The notes under the pieces were generated by a model that was not told where the DNA came from, ran no database searches, and saw nothing but the letters and a program-made list of their open reading frames with translations. Both the position numbers and the translations under genes were made by a program. Positions 36,843-45,000 of a stretch of 64,000 nucleotides of DNA are shown here, piece after piece. The stretch is from Rossellomorea aquimaris (GTDB lineage: Bacteria > Bacillota > Bacilli > Bacillales > Bacillaceae_B), in NCBI RefSeq assembly GCF_008180865.1, contig NZ_VTEX01000007.1:266-64265 (forward strand), in the 5' to 3' direction. Numbering within the stretch: position 1 is the first letter of the stretch; every line of letters starts with the position of its first letter.

Positions 36843-36886
36843 CATTTGGATAAAGAAAGCTTAGAAGTGAGTACCTGCAGCCTCAA

Positions 36887-37300
36887 TTAGCGGAGGTTAT
36901 TTTGAGAAATTCCGCTAAGGGCGCTTCCGGCACTTTGATCCGATTGCTGTTGTACTGCCAAATCCCCCAGAGCCAGCATCCCGACCAGCTGTCCGTTTTC
37001 CACGACAGGCAAACGACGGACCTGGTGTTGAGACATTAAAGCGGATGCTTCCTCAACCGATGCATCCGGAGAGATTGTCACGACCTGCTGTGACATAACT
37101 TGAGAGACATTTCCCTGTGCACCTTGAGTCAGTCCACGAGTAGCAATATCACGGTCTGTTACCATACCGACAACTTGTCCGTTTTCAACAACGGGGACGG
37201 AACCAACATTTCTGGAACTCATTTTAGATGCGACGCTCTGAAGTGAGTCCTGATTTGAAGCGGCTTCCACATTTGTCGACATAATATCACGAACTTGCAT
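36887..37300 (-). CDS. CBS-domain pair protein
   Basis: 137-residue cytosolic protein made of two CBS domains (about residues 7-60, ending DRDIATRGL, and 70-125, with QHQVRRLPVVENGQLVGMLALGDLA), followed by a Q/S-rich tail. CBS pairs bind adenosine nucleotides or S-adenosylmethionine and act as sensors; B. subtilis YhcV and YlbB are similar. AAGGGGGA precedes the ATG. The Q/S-rich tail is often seen in general-stress members. Upstream, 37301-37705 contains a GAGGGACGGACCTTC copy (37396-37410) and no convincing gene. Confidence 0.88.
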   Translation of the reverse strand: MQVRDIMSTNVEAASNQDSLQSVASKMSSRNVGSVPVVENGQVVGMVTDRDIATRGLTQGAQGNVSQVMSQQVVTISPDASVEEASALMSQHQVRRLPVVENGQLVGMLALGDLAVQQQSDQSAGSALSGISQNNLR

Positions 37301-37705
37301 GTAAATTCCCCCTTAATCAAATTGGCAGTACAACATTATTATTCGACAAATCCACTCAACTATTCTTAATGGTTTCAGCCATTATTTTCAAATGAGAGGG
37401 ACGGACCTTCATAGAGTGCTTCTTGGATATCATTTAGTAATAAACATTTGATTAACCCCCCGTAAGATCCTCCTTATCCTGGTATGAGTATAGGATCCAG
37501 TGAGAATGTTTTTTCGATGTACCGGGCGATTAATTTTCATGATATTAAATGTGTCATTAGGGACAAAATATTCTAAGAAAAAGTGAGGAAATAGGATTAT
37601 AGTTTCATTTTTAGGGAAAAGGAAAACCATTAACGATAAAGTGAAACTTTTCTTTAGAATAAACGTACAAATAGGTAACGACATATTATAAAAGAGGTGA
37701 ATAAC

Positions 37706-37855
37706 GTGGTAAAGGAGAACGATCGCTTAAAAAAGGTGATAACGAAATTGTCGAACGTTGGTGTTAATATTTCAAAAACGAAATCAAGACGTGAAATTCT
37801 TCATTCACTCAAGCAGTATCAGCCATTACCTAAGACGTTAACCCAAGACTATTGA
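37706..37855 (+). CDS. Small basic protein, unknown
   Basis: 49 residues (MVKENDRLKKVITKLSNVGV... to ...KTLTQDY) from GTG 37706, with AGAGGTG 6 nt upstream. Lys/Arg-rich first half, no cysteine and no membrane segment. The length, start context and helical basic composition resemble the small Fbp-type or DNA/RNA-associated peptides of bacilli, but I cannot assign a family. Confidence 0.6.
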   Translation: MVKENDRLKKVITKLSNVGVNISKTKSRREILHSLKQYQPLPKTLTQDY

Positions 37856-37938
37856 ACTTACTCCCCGAGAAATATTGGACAGACATATTCCCCCTTTTTT
37901 CACGATATACTAAGTAGTAGTGAAGAGGAGGGGTAGTT

Positions 37939-38220
37939 ATGGAAAGAATGATGTTTGATTTACAGGCATTAAAGGAAATCAGAAAGAAGGCAGATGAAAT
38001 TTCATACTACTGTATGAGCCGAGATCAACCAGATCCTCATCGTGTAAGCACGGCGTTAGATCAGGTATGCCGTGCACTTGCTATGTTTGCAGAAACGGAA
38101 ATTCATCGAATGGAGAATCACCATATTCCTTATGACCCCGAAAGTTATATTAAAGGTCGTCTTGGAATTGCCCATCGATCTGTTCTCCAAGTCCCTCAAG
38201 GGGATTCCAATACAGCATAG
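37939..38220 (+). CDS. Conserved small hypothetical protein
   Basis: 93 residues, GAGGAGGGG 7-8 nt before the ATG. Predicted helical first two thirds (MFDLQALKEIRKKADEISYY, STALDQVCRALAMFAETEIHRM) and a proline-containing tail. No cysteine pair, signal or membrane helix. I do not recognise it; the strong ribosome binding site and codon use like its neighbours make it a real gene. Confidence 0.68.
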   Translation: MERMMFDLQALKEIRKKADEISYYCMSRDQPDPHRVSTALDQVCRALAMFAETEIHRMENHHIPYDPESYIKGRLGIAHRSVLQVPQGDSNTA

Positions 38221-38221
38221 T

Positions 38222-38353
38222 AAAAGAGGTTGACCCAAGAATTCAAGGGCTTCTAAGTCAATAACATGATAGAAATAAATCAGAAACTCTGAAAGAATTA
38301 GGACTGGTCCTTTAAGGATGACATCACTCATCGTTTTGGGTCAGCCTCTTTTT
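38222..38353 (+). other. 132-nt closed fold-back ending in a T-run
   Basis: AAAAGAGGTTGACCCAA (38222-38238) pairs with TTGGGTCAGCCTCTTTT (38336-38352) at all 17 positions with one G-U pair, enclosing 97 nt that can form smaller hairpins (TCAG/CTGA at 38280-38292). The right arm runs into TTTTTATTT, so the structure could be an unusually large terminator of the upstream gene, a structured small RNA or a mobile fold-back remnant. Confidence 0.7.
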
Positions 38354-38386
38354 ATTTACTACTCTAAAAGTTAGGTGACGATATTC

Positions 38387-39286
38387 ATGATGATGTTTTC
38401 GGATATACTGTTGGTCTGTAATGGGAAGGCAGGTCAAGGAACGTTAGAAGTTCTGTTAAAAGATGCCGTGCCCCCTTTATTAAATATCTGCACGAACTTA
38501 ATTATTCATAAAACGAAAGAGAAAGGCGATGCCGAAAGAATTTGTAAGGAAACGGGTCATCAATATGAACTGGTGGTCATTATGGGTGGTGACGGAACGA
38601 TTCATGAGGCCATTAACGGATTGGCAGGCTTAGAAAAACGGCCATTGGTAGGCATCCTCCCTGGAGGGACGTGTAATGATTTTGCACGCTCGTTACATAT
38701 TCCCATGAATATTGGACAAGCTGTCCGACTCATTGCCGAGCGTCCTATTGAAAAGGATATCGATATCGTCAAAGCGGACGAGCGGTATTTCAGCAATTTC
38801 TGGGGAACGGGGCTGGTCGCAGAGACAAGCGATAATATCGATGTAGGATCAAAGAGTGTCCTCGGAAAACTGAGTTATTATATCAGTGCGTTTCAATCCA
38901 TTCAGGAATCCCCAATCTTAAATGTAAAGATAACAACTGATAATGAAGTGATTGAAGAGGAAGTGGTGATGCTATTGGCTGCTAACGGACGATCGATAGG
39001 CTCTAACCCACTGCCGACCTGCATTGATATGGAAGATGGCTTGATGGATATCTACGTAGTCAAGAAAAGCGGATTTCCGTTATTAAAGGAATTTCTCGTT
39101 ATCAAAAGTACTGGCAATATCAGTGAACAATATGACGATATTATTCACATACAAGCAAGGGAAGCCTATATCGAACTTGGACAGAATGAAAAGCTTGATA
39201 TGGATGGGGAATTATATGAAGGATCCAGGCAATCTCTCCAAGTGTTAAATAAGCATCTGCGATTTGTGGTTGGAATGTCAGAATAA
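38387..39286 (+). CDS. Lipid/diacylglycerol kinase family protein (YegS/BmrU type)
   Basis: 299-residue cytosolic kinase of the DAGK catalytic family, phosphorylating diacylglycerol or related lipids in phospholipid turnover. Seen: VVIMGGDGTIHEAINGL (nucleotide-binding GGDGT) near residue 64, GILPGGTCNDFARSL near 95 and the C-terminal LDMDGE motif. ATG 38387 is placed 9 nt after AGGTG; GTG 38375 overlaps that site. The lipid substrate cannot be fixed (DgkB, YtlR and BmrU are all in this family). Single gene. Confidence 0.88.
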   Translation: MMMFSDILLVCNGKAGQGTLEVLLKDAVPPLLNICTNLIIHKTKEKGDAERICKETGHQYELVVIMGGDGTIHEAINGLAGLEKRPLVGILPGGTCNDFARSLHIPMNIGQAVRLIAERPIEKDIDIVKADERYFSNFWGTGLVAETSDNIDVGSKSVLGKLSYYISAFQSIQESPILNVKITTDNEVIEEEVVMLLAANGRSIGSNPLPTCIDMEDGLMDIYVVKKSGFPLLKEFLVIKSTGNISEQYDDIIHIQAREAYIELGQNEKLDMDGELYEGSRQSLQVLNKHLRFVVGMSE

Positions 39287-39327
39287 AAAGAGAGCAAGGG
39301 GGCTTCATTCACCCTTGCTCTCTTTTC
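39287..39327. terminator. Bidirectional terminator
   Basis: Stem AAAGAGAGCAAGGG / CCCTTGCTCTCTTT with 11-nt loop, T-run on both strands, between the convergent lipid kinase and DedA-type genes. Confidence 0.9.
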
Positions 39328-39333
39328 CTATGA

Positions 39334-39915
39334 TTATACAGTTTTCTTTCTCTTCTTTATTATCAGGTATACCAGATAAACGGCGATTAAGACGCCACCA
39401 GCTCCAAGTGTAAGAAGTGTAAAGTTCTCTTCAATGAAAGGCTTTGCTTTAGCTCCAAGTGCTAAGATGATTGCACCTTCAAGGAAGAAACGAATTCCTC
39501 TTCCGATGATCGACCAGATCACTAATACTCTGATCTTAACACCGGAAACACCTGCGAAAATCGTGAAGATCTTATAAGGTACAGGAGTAAGTCCTGCGAT
39601 TAAAAGAGCCATCGCTCCGTATTTATTAAAGTATTCCTCTACTTTTTGAATCCTTTTTTCAGAGAAAAAATATACAAGGATCGGTCGTCCAAGTTTCTTA
39701 CCAATCCACCAGCCAAGAAGGGCTCCGATAACGGAAGCGATAGTCGTATAAAGTGCATATAGCAGTGCGCTATCCGGATTGGCAATCGCTAATGGGATCA
39801 GTAGTACATCAGGCGGTATAGGGAAAAATGATGAGTCAGCGAATGAAACCAGAATCAGTCCCCATACACCATAATCCAGTAACCATGCTTCGAAAGCGTG
39901 AAGTAGTTCAGACAT
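39334..39915 (-). CDS. DedA/YqaA-type membrane protein (VTT domain)
   Basis: 193-residue protein with the VTT (SNARE-associated) domain: FADSSFFPIPPDVLLIPLAI re-entrant region near residue 26, GALLGWWIGKKLGRP near 63 and TPVPYKIFTIFAGVSGV near 110. Members act as polyprenyl-phosphate or phospholipid flippases or scramblases. Four to five membrane helices and a basic C terminus (IIKKRKKTV). AAAGGAG lies about 13 nt upstream. Single gene. Confidence 0.87.
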   Translation of the reverse strand: MSELLHAFEAWLLDYGVWGLILVSFADSSFFPIPPDVLLIPLAIANPDSALLYALYTTIASVIGALLGWWIGKKLGRPILVYFFSEKRIQKVEEYFNKYGAMALLIAGLTPVPYKIFTIFAGVSGVKIRVLVIWSIIGRGIRFFLEGAIILALGAKAKPFIEENFTLLTLGAGGVLIAVYLVYLIIKKRKKTV

Positions 39916-40054
39916 AAATTTAGTAATCTCCTTTATTGATCAAGCGTTATTTTTTCAATTTTAATGGAACATAAGAAAGTATATCACTTTTCACAAAAGG
40001 AGTCATGAATTATCCTGTAGGGATGAAACGAATTCACGGAAATTATTAACATAA

Positions 40055-40485
40055 AACCTGCCAAGGCTCTGACAATCAGTGTCTGCTGGATGGTGAGGGG
40101 AACCGCTCCGCTTTCCGCGGACGTACGGCCGAGCCTCCTCAGCTTCGCTTCCGGGGTCTCGGCACGCACGTTCTTCCGCAGGAGTCTACGCAGTTCCCCT
40201 CACCATCTTTAAGAGGTTTTGCGTGACAGAGCTGAAAAGTGTTAATAACAATCTAATTTTTAATAAGACATTAATCTCTACTCACTTTAAAGAGGTTGTT
40301 TGCTAAAAGTTTTGTTTTATTGATTTTTTTTAAAGATACATGCTAAGAAAGTTGATTGGAGTGGAAGGGTGCCCGACTCCTGCGGGAATAGCTGGACAGG
40401 TGAGACCACGGAGACGTGCCGAAAAGGCTCACCGCCAGCCCCGCGGAAAGCGAGCATCCTGTAGCGGAAATCAACTACTAATTTC
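40055..40485. repeat. Composite fold-back element, copy B (inverted)
   Basis: Inverted relative to copy A at 26955-27390. Module 2 comes first (about 40060-40235: GATGGTGAGGGGAACCGC ... GCAGTTCCCCTCACCATC, bounded by CTCTGACA and TGACAGAGC), then module 1 (about 40345-40478: GTTGATTGGAGTGGAAGG ... GGATGCTCGC-type inverse ending GTAGCGGAAATCAAC). Spacer similarity (TAGCAAAC, AGCATGTATC) shows the two copies share one ancestor. Fills the 39916-40572 gap; no coding potential. Confidence 0.85.
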
Positions 40486-40572
40486 CTTCTCTAAGATAAC
40501 CACAAACTTGGCGAAAAGAGCTTAGCGAAATAATCTATTTCTCGGGAAATAGTGACAGAAAAATTATATATT

Positions 40573-42258
40573 CTACATTTCTGAAGGAGACTTCATTCCT
40601 AATAATCGCAATCCTTCTGCGAGGACTGTCGAAACAGCATGAACCAAGGCTAAACGGGAGGCCTGTTGGGAGTCTTCTGAAATGATTTTAGTTTTTCCGT
40701 AATAACGGTTAAAGCTTTGTGCGGTATCGACTAAATATTTGGCAATGGTTGAAGGCGCATAGTGTTTCCACGCTTTCTCGACCACCTCCGGAAATAAGCG
40801 TAGCTGTTTAATCACTTCCCAGCTTTCAGCATCGTCAAGCCCCTCAAACGTCAATGGAAGGGATCCACCCGCTTTTCTCAGAATGGATTGAGCTCTGGCG
40901 TACGTGTACTGAATGTATGGACCTGTTTCACCTTCGAAGGTCAGCATATGTTCCAGGGAGAATTCAATATCGTTCACACGATCATTTTTTAAATCATGAA
41001 AGATAATGGCGCCCACTCCAACATCTTTCGCCACCTCTGAAGCATTAATTAAGTGAGGGTTCTTCTGCTTAATATTTTCTTCAGCCATATGAATCGCTTC
41101 TTTGAGAACCTCTTCGAGTAAAATGACTCTGCCCTTTCTGGTGGACATCTTTTTTCCATCTTTCAAATAAAGTCCGAAGGGGATATGTTTCATATCATCC
41201 GCCCAGTTAAACCCGAGTTTTTTCAGTACTCCCATCACTTGTTTGAAATGAATGGTCTGTTCCTGGCCAACAACATACAGAGCTTCATCAAAGTCATGCT
41301 GACGGTGGCGATAAAGTGCTGCAGCCAGGTCTCTCGTAGCATATAGGGTAGCTCCGTCTGACTTCTTGATAAGGCAGGGCGGGAGATTTCCTTCTAAACG
41401 AACGACTTTCGCACCTTCAGAGGTTTCGAGAAGGTCATGAGCCTGAAGCAATGTCACGACTTCATCCATTTTGTCATTGAAGAACGCTTCGCCATTATAG
41501 GAATCAAATTCCACTCCGAGCAACGAGTAAATCGTTTTGAAGGCATGAAGTGATTCCTCTTTAAACCATCTCCAAAGCTCCGTTACTTCCGGATCCCCGT
41601 CTTCTAATAGCTTAAAGGCTTTTCTTCCCTCTTTCTCAAGTGAGGGGTCCTTTTCTGCTTCCTCATGAAATTGTTTATATAAAATAAACAATTCAGCGAT
41701 TGGGTTATCCTTCACTTTTTGTTGATTTCCCCACTTATTGAATGCGACGATCAATTTCCCGAATTGTGTACCCCAATCACCGATATAATTGATTTTTTCT
41801 GTTGTATATCCGCACTTTTCGGCAATGGTGGCGATGGAATTTCCGATGACTGTGGAGCGTAAATGTCCCATGGAAAATGGTTTCGCAATATTAGGGGAGG
41901 ACATATCCAATACGATGTTTTTTTGATTTCCAAATTCATGACTTCCGTAATCCTTGCCATTCTCTAATATAGCTGAAACAATTTCTTTCCCTGCTTTCAC
42001 TCCATCAAATCGGATATTAACATAGGGACCTACTGCTTCCACTTTACTGAAAAAGGGAGAGGAGAGGGCATCGGCAACCTCACCTGCAATGACATGGGGG
42101 GCTTTTTTCCATGATCTCGCCAGCTGGAAGCATGGAAAGGCCAGGTCTCCCAAATGAGAATGTTTGGGCGTTTCAATCAACTCGTAAAGATTATTCTTGT
42201 TCCAATCGGACAACACATGTGTGAGCGCATCGGCTACTATTGATTTCAAATCCATCAT
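40573..42258 (-). CDS. argS: Arginine--tRNA ligase
   Basis: 561-residue class I aminoacyl-tRNA synthetase charging tRNA-Arg. Motifs: N-terminal add-1 domain (HLGDLAFPCFQLA), HIGH-type SSPNIAKPFSMGHLRST near residue 122, DWGTQFG, and MSTRKG near 370 (KMSKS site), then the DALR anticodon domain (HYAPSTIAKYL). AGGAGG lies 5 nt before ATG 42258 (ATG 42255 is equally possible). Controlled by a T-box leader. In Bacillus the housekeeping argS is usually beside spoIIR/ywiB, so this stand-alone, T-box-regulated copy may be a second enzyme (inference). Confidence 0.95.
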   Translation of the reverse strand: MMDLKSIVADALTHVLSDWNKNNLYELIETPKHSHLGDLAFPCFQLARSWKKAPHVIAGEVADALSSPFFSKVEAVGPYVNIRFDGVKAGKEIVSAILENGKDYGSHEFGNQKNIVLDMSSPNIAKPFSMGHLRSTVIGNSIATIAEKCGYTTEKINYIGDWGTQFGKLIVAFNKWGNQQKVKDNPIAELFILYKQFHEEAEKDPSLEKEGRKAFKLLEDGDPEVTELWRWFKEESLHAFKTIYSLLGVEFDSYNGEAFFNDKMDEVVTLLQAHDLLETSEGAKVVRLEGNLPPCLIKKSDGATLYATRDLAAALYRHRQHDFDEALYVVGQEQTIHFKQVMGVLKKLGFNWADDMKHIPFGLYLKDGKKMSTRKGRVILLEEVLKEAIHMAEENIKQKNPHLINASEVAKDVGVGAIIFHDLKNDRVNDIEFSLEHMLTFEGETGPYIQYTYARAQSILRKAGGSLPLTFEGLDDAESWEVIKQLRLFPEVVEKAWKHYAPSTIAKYLVDTAQSFNRYYGKTKIISEDSQQASRLALVHAVSTVLAEGLRLLGMKSPSEM

Positions 42259-42284
42259 CTACACCTCCTGATAAAATTAAACAC

Positions 42285-42521
42285 AAAAAAACCCGTCTCT
42301 ATCCAACATAGAGACGAGTTTTAGCTCGCGGTACCACTCTTATTCCCCAAAAGGGCGCTCATTGTATAACGGGAGATCCCGGTTCTTCTCTACTGACTTC
42401 AAGAAAAACTTCTCAGAAGTGCGGTTCATCCCAGGCTTCACACCAGGCTTCCACCAACCCCGGCTCGCTTTCGATCCACGTCAGAATTACTCTCTTCATC
42501 TTCGAATATGCGTATATAATT
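42285..42521 (-). ncRNA. T-box leader of argS (arginine tRNA sensing)
   Basis: Minus-strand leader containing the T-box AAGAGTGGTACCGCG (42328-42342 region) followed by terminator AACTCGTCTCTATG / GATAGAGACGGGTT and seven T. A stem I precedes it, and GAACCGCACTTCTGAG offers CGC as an Arg specifier codon; the distance and order fit the class. Uncharged tRNA-Arg should stabilise the antiterminator. Confidence 0.92.
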
Positions 42522-42527
42522 ACTATT

Positions 42528-42555
42528 ATTTTACACATTCTGGAGACGATTGCAA
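42528..42555 (-). promoter_or_regulatory. Sigma-A promoter of argS
   Basis: Minus strand: TTGCAA (-35, 42550-42555) and TAAAAT (-10, 42528-42533) with a 16-bp spacer, just upstream of the T-box leader and downstream of the rodA-like stop codon. Confidence 0.75.
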
Positions 42556-42562
42556 CCTGTAA

Positions 42563-43738
42563 TTAAGAATCTTCTGATGAAAACATATACGTTTTATGGT
42601 GGAACCTCATACTGAACACAAGTCCCAGGGCCAGCATATTCCCCATTAGTGAACTTCCCCCATAGCTGATAAAAGGAAGAGGAATCCCAGTGATTGGAAG
42701 TAATTGAATCGTCATTCCGATGTTCTGGAACACATGGAATGTAATCATACTGATAATCCCTGCGCATACATAGGCGTTGAACGGTTCTTTTGTGTCTAGA
42801 GCCGTTTTCGTCAGATGGTAAATCAACAAGAAGTATAAGCTGATCACGACACTTGCGCCAATAAATCCGTATTCCTCACCAATGACACTGAAAATAAAGT
42901 CGGTATGATTTTCCGGGATATATACTTCTCCATCACTGTAGCCTTTTCCGAAGATCTGCCCGGAGCCAATGGCGTTAAGGGAGTTAATTAAGTGAAAACC
43001 TTCTAATTTTGCGTAGTTATAAGGATCTAACCAAGCATAAATACGTCCAAATTGATAAGGCTTTACATTTAAATATTTTTCAAGCAGCTCAGGAGCCCAA
43101 ATCACAAGTGAAAGGATGATTCCCCCAAGCACTCCGATAGAAGCATATATCGGAACGATCAGCTTCCACGTAATACCTGAAACTAAAATGATTCCGGTCA
43201 TGATGGCTAAAATGACAAGGGAAGTCCCTAAATCCGGCTGCTGCATAATAAAGGCAAGGGGAAGGAGAGTCGTCGCCCCGATTTTCACTAACAATTGAAA
43301 ATCTGTCTGTAATGTTTTACTTGGATTTAGCTCATGATGATTTGTAATGATTCGTGCAAGAGCAAGAATTAAGAACGTCTTCATAAATTCTGAAGGCTGT
43401 ATCGAACCAAGCGGTCCAAGCATGAACCAGCTTTTGGCTCCGTTTCTGTAAGGGGCGATGCTTTCCGGTGAGATGAGTAATACTAGCAGCAGGAAAATCC
43501 CTGCACCGTATATGTACCAGGCAAGTCGCTTATACTGATCGGAATCAAGGAATAAGGCTCCACCAATAATAATTCCACCTACGACATACCAAAAAGCCTG
43601 TCTTATCACAAAGTTTGTCCCATATTGACCTGAAGTCTGGGCACTGCTTATTCCCATAGCACTAACGATAAAAAACAACATTAATAAAAAGAGAAGACCC
43701 CAATCGATCTTGTCAGCAAATCGCTGGCGAGTTTCCAT
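42563..43738 (-). CDS. rodA: RodA/FtsW/SpoVE family peptidoglycan polymerase
   Basis: 391-residue SEDS-family glycosyltransferase polymerising lipid II with a partner class B penicillin-binding protein. Ten-helix profile with the marks GSIQPSEFMKTFLILALAR (QPSE), MQQPDLGTSLVI (catalytic-Asp region), NHTDFIFSVIGEEYGFIGA and GIPLPFISYGGSSL. The block order and end fit the RodA branch better than FtsW or SpoVE. ATG 43738 has AGGTG 8 nt upstream; TTG 43744 lies too close to it. Single gene. Confidence 0.88.
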   Translation of the reverse strand: METRQRFADKIDWGLLFLLMLFFIVSAMGISSAQTSGQYGTNFVIRQAFWYVVGGIIIGGALFLDSDQYKRLAWYIYGAGIFLLLVLLISPESIAPYRNGAKSWFMLGPLGSIQPSEFMKTFLILALARIITNHHELNPSKTLQTDFQLLVKIGATTLLPLAFIMQQPDLGTSLVILAIMTGIILVSGITWKLIVPIYASIGVLGGIILSLVIWAPELLEKYLNVKPYQFGRIYAWLDPYNYAKLEGFHLINSLNAIGSGQIFGKGYSDGEVYIPENHTDFIFSVIGEEYGFIGASVVISLYFLLIYHLTKTALDTKEPFNAYVCAGIISMITFHVFQNIGMTIQLLPITGIPLPFISYGGSSLMGNMLALGLVFSMRFHHKTYMFSSEDS

Positions 43739-43862
43739 AATCAATTCACCTGAATTTCTAAAGATTTCACATTCCTAGTCTAATAGAAATGAAGGGAAAT
43801 TTCTACTCATGACCTGATAAAATACGGAAGTTCTGACGGGATGTTACAGGCATCAAACGAAA

Positions 43863-44084
43863 TTTGTCGAAATGAATTCAATGATAAAGCCCATGGGAGT
43901 GGGATACGACAGAGGAAGAGTGAAAAGTAATACCATTTTTTACATAATTGTGATCATTATTTGTCTTCGGAATATGAGAAGAAAGTGCCGTGGCCTAAAA
44001 ACCTGACCGCGATTCCTTCCATTCCTATAACCTAAATAGAAATAATTAAAGCCAACGGTCCTGCAATATGACTATTTTCGACAA
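43863..44084. promoter_or_regulatory. Two candidate Spo0A boxes
   Basis: TTTGTCGAAATG at 43863-43874 and, on the opposite strand, ATTGTCGAAAAT at 44074-44084, both matching the 0A-box TTTGTCGAAAA with the TGTCGAA core. They lie in the 464-bp gap between the divergent rodA-like gene and the 44203 gene, which has an extended -10 (TGCTAAAAT, ending 44155). Two exact 7-mers could occur by chance; no other features are visible in the gap. Confidence 0.4.
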
Positions 44085-44202
44085 TTACCTGCGACTTTTG
44101 TCATCATTTTGAAATGAAATAGAAAAGAACAAGTACCCTACATATTTGCTAAAATAGAAACTACGAGTTGTGCATCGTGTCAATCAGATGGAGGGAATGT
44201 TC

Positions 44203-44976
44203 TTGAAGGCAAATAATCAGGTTAAAGATATCATCTATGTTCACAAGAATACGGATCGTCAGTATGTCGTTTCCTACGGGATCAATTTCAACGAGTTTGC
44301 TTCAAATGCCCGAAAACCATTGAAGAATCTACTTCTAATTAAGCATCAGTACGAACATGGCGCTTTTAATATACATACGCATATGGAGTATGTGGAACAG
44401 GATGAAATGAAGAAGATCATGAATGATGGGGTTCAGAGCTATGGTGATTTCTGTTGGATTGACTTTGAAGAAGAAGTGGGAGTCGACGAATTGAACGGTC
44501 AGGAAATCGCTGAGCTTCTTTATATGGGGCACGTCAAGCAACCCCTGAACCCTCCTTTTTATTCAAAGTTGAACAATCGTTACGCGTATCTTTCCCATGA
44601 CGATGGGTGGTTTAATAAGATTTATTATCGGGAATTTGAAGACTTCTATCATATGTTAGGAGCAACGGTTTCTTCGAAATTGAGTACAGTCAAAGGCGGA
44701 AAAGGCTTATTTGGTATGAAGAAAGAGAAAGACTACCCGATCATCGGTCAGGAAGTGATTCATTCCTTTAGAGACAAATTAAAAGAAGGCATGGTCATTT
44801 CGTTGGAAAAAGCCATACTAACGAGAGGCAAGATAGAAATCCCTATATGGGTGATCGGTGATTATTACGATATGGATGAGATGGCGGAAGATTATAAGCA
44901 AATCCGTAAATCACCAGCAAACGGATTATTATCCTATGATCGCAAAACGAAAAGCTGGAGTGCTTTACTTCGGTGA
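44203..44976 (+). CDS. Conserved hypothetical protein upstream of sfsA
   Basis: 257 residues, cytosolic, mixed alpha/beta; I do not recognise a domain. Notable parts: QYVVSYGINFNEFASNARKP near the start, FNIHTHMEYVEQDEMKKIM, GDFCWIDFEEEVGVDELNGQ and WVIGDYYDMDEMAEDYKQI. The start is TTG 44203 because GGAGGG lies 7 nt upstream (44190-44195); ATG 44188 and ATG 44197 overlap or abut that site. Ends 24 nt before sfsA on the same strand, so probably one operon. Possible Spo0A control, see the 0A-box candidates. Confidence 0.75.
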   Translation: MKANNQVKDIIYVHKNTDRQYVVSYGINFNEFASNARKPLKNLLLIKHQYEHGAFNIHTHMEYVEQDEMKKIMNDGVQSYGDFCWIDFEEEVGVDELNGQEIAELLYMGHVKQPLNPPFYSKLNNRYAYLSHDDGWFNKIYYREFEDFYHMLGATVSSKLSTVKGGKGLFGMKKEKDYPIIGQEVIHSFRDKLKEGMVISLEKAILTRGKIEIPIWVIGDYYDMDEMAEDYKQIRKSPANGLLSYDRKTKSWSALLR

Positions 44977-45000
44977 CGAGGAAAGAAGGAGCGTGAAGGC

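Noticed and set aside
37430-37684. 84-codon minus-strand frame
   Set aside because: No ribosome binding site, low-complexity hydrophobic composition, and it overlaps the upstream region of the 37706 gene.
26955-40485. Composite transposon bounded by inverted repeats
   Set aside because: The enclosed genes are ordinary chromosomal genes, no transposase is present and no target-site duplication is visible; the ends look like non-coding repeats.
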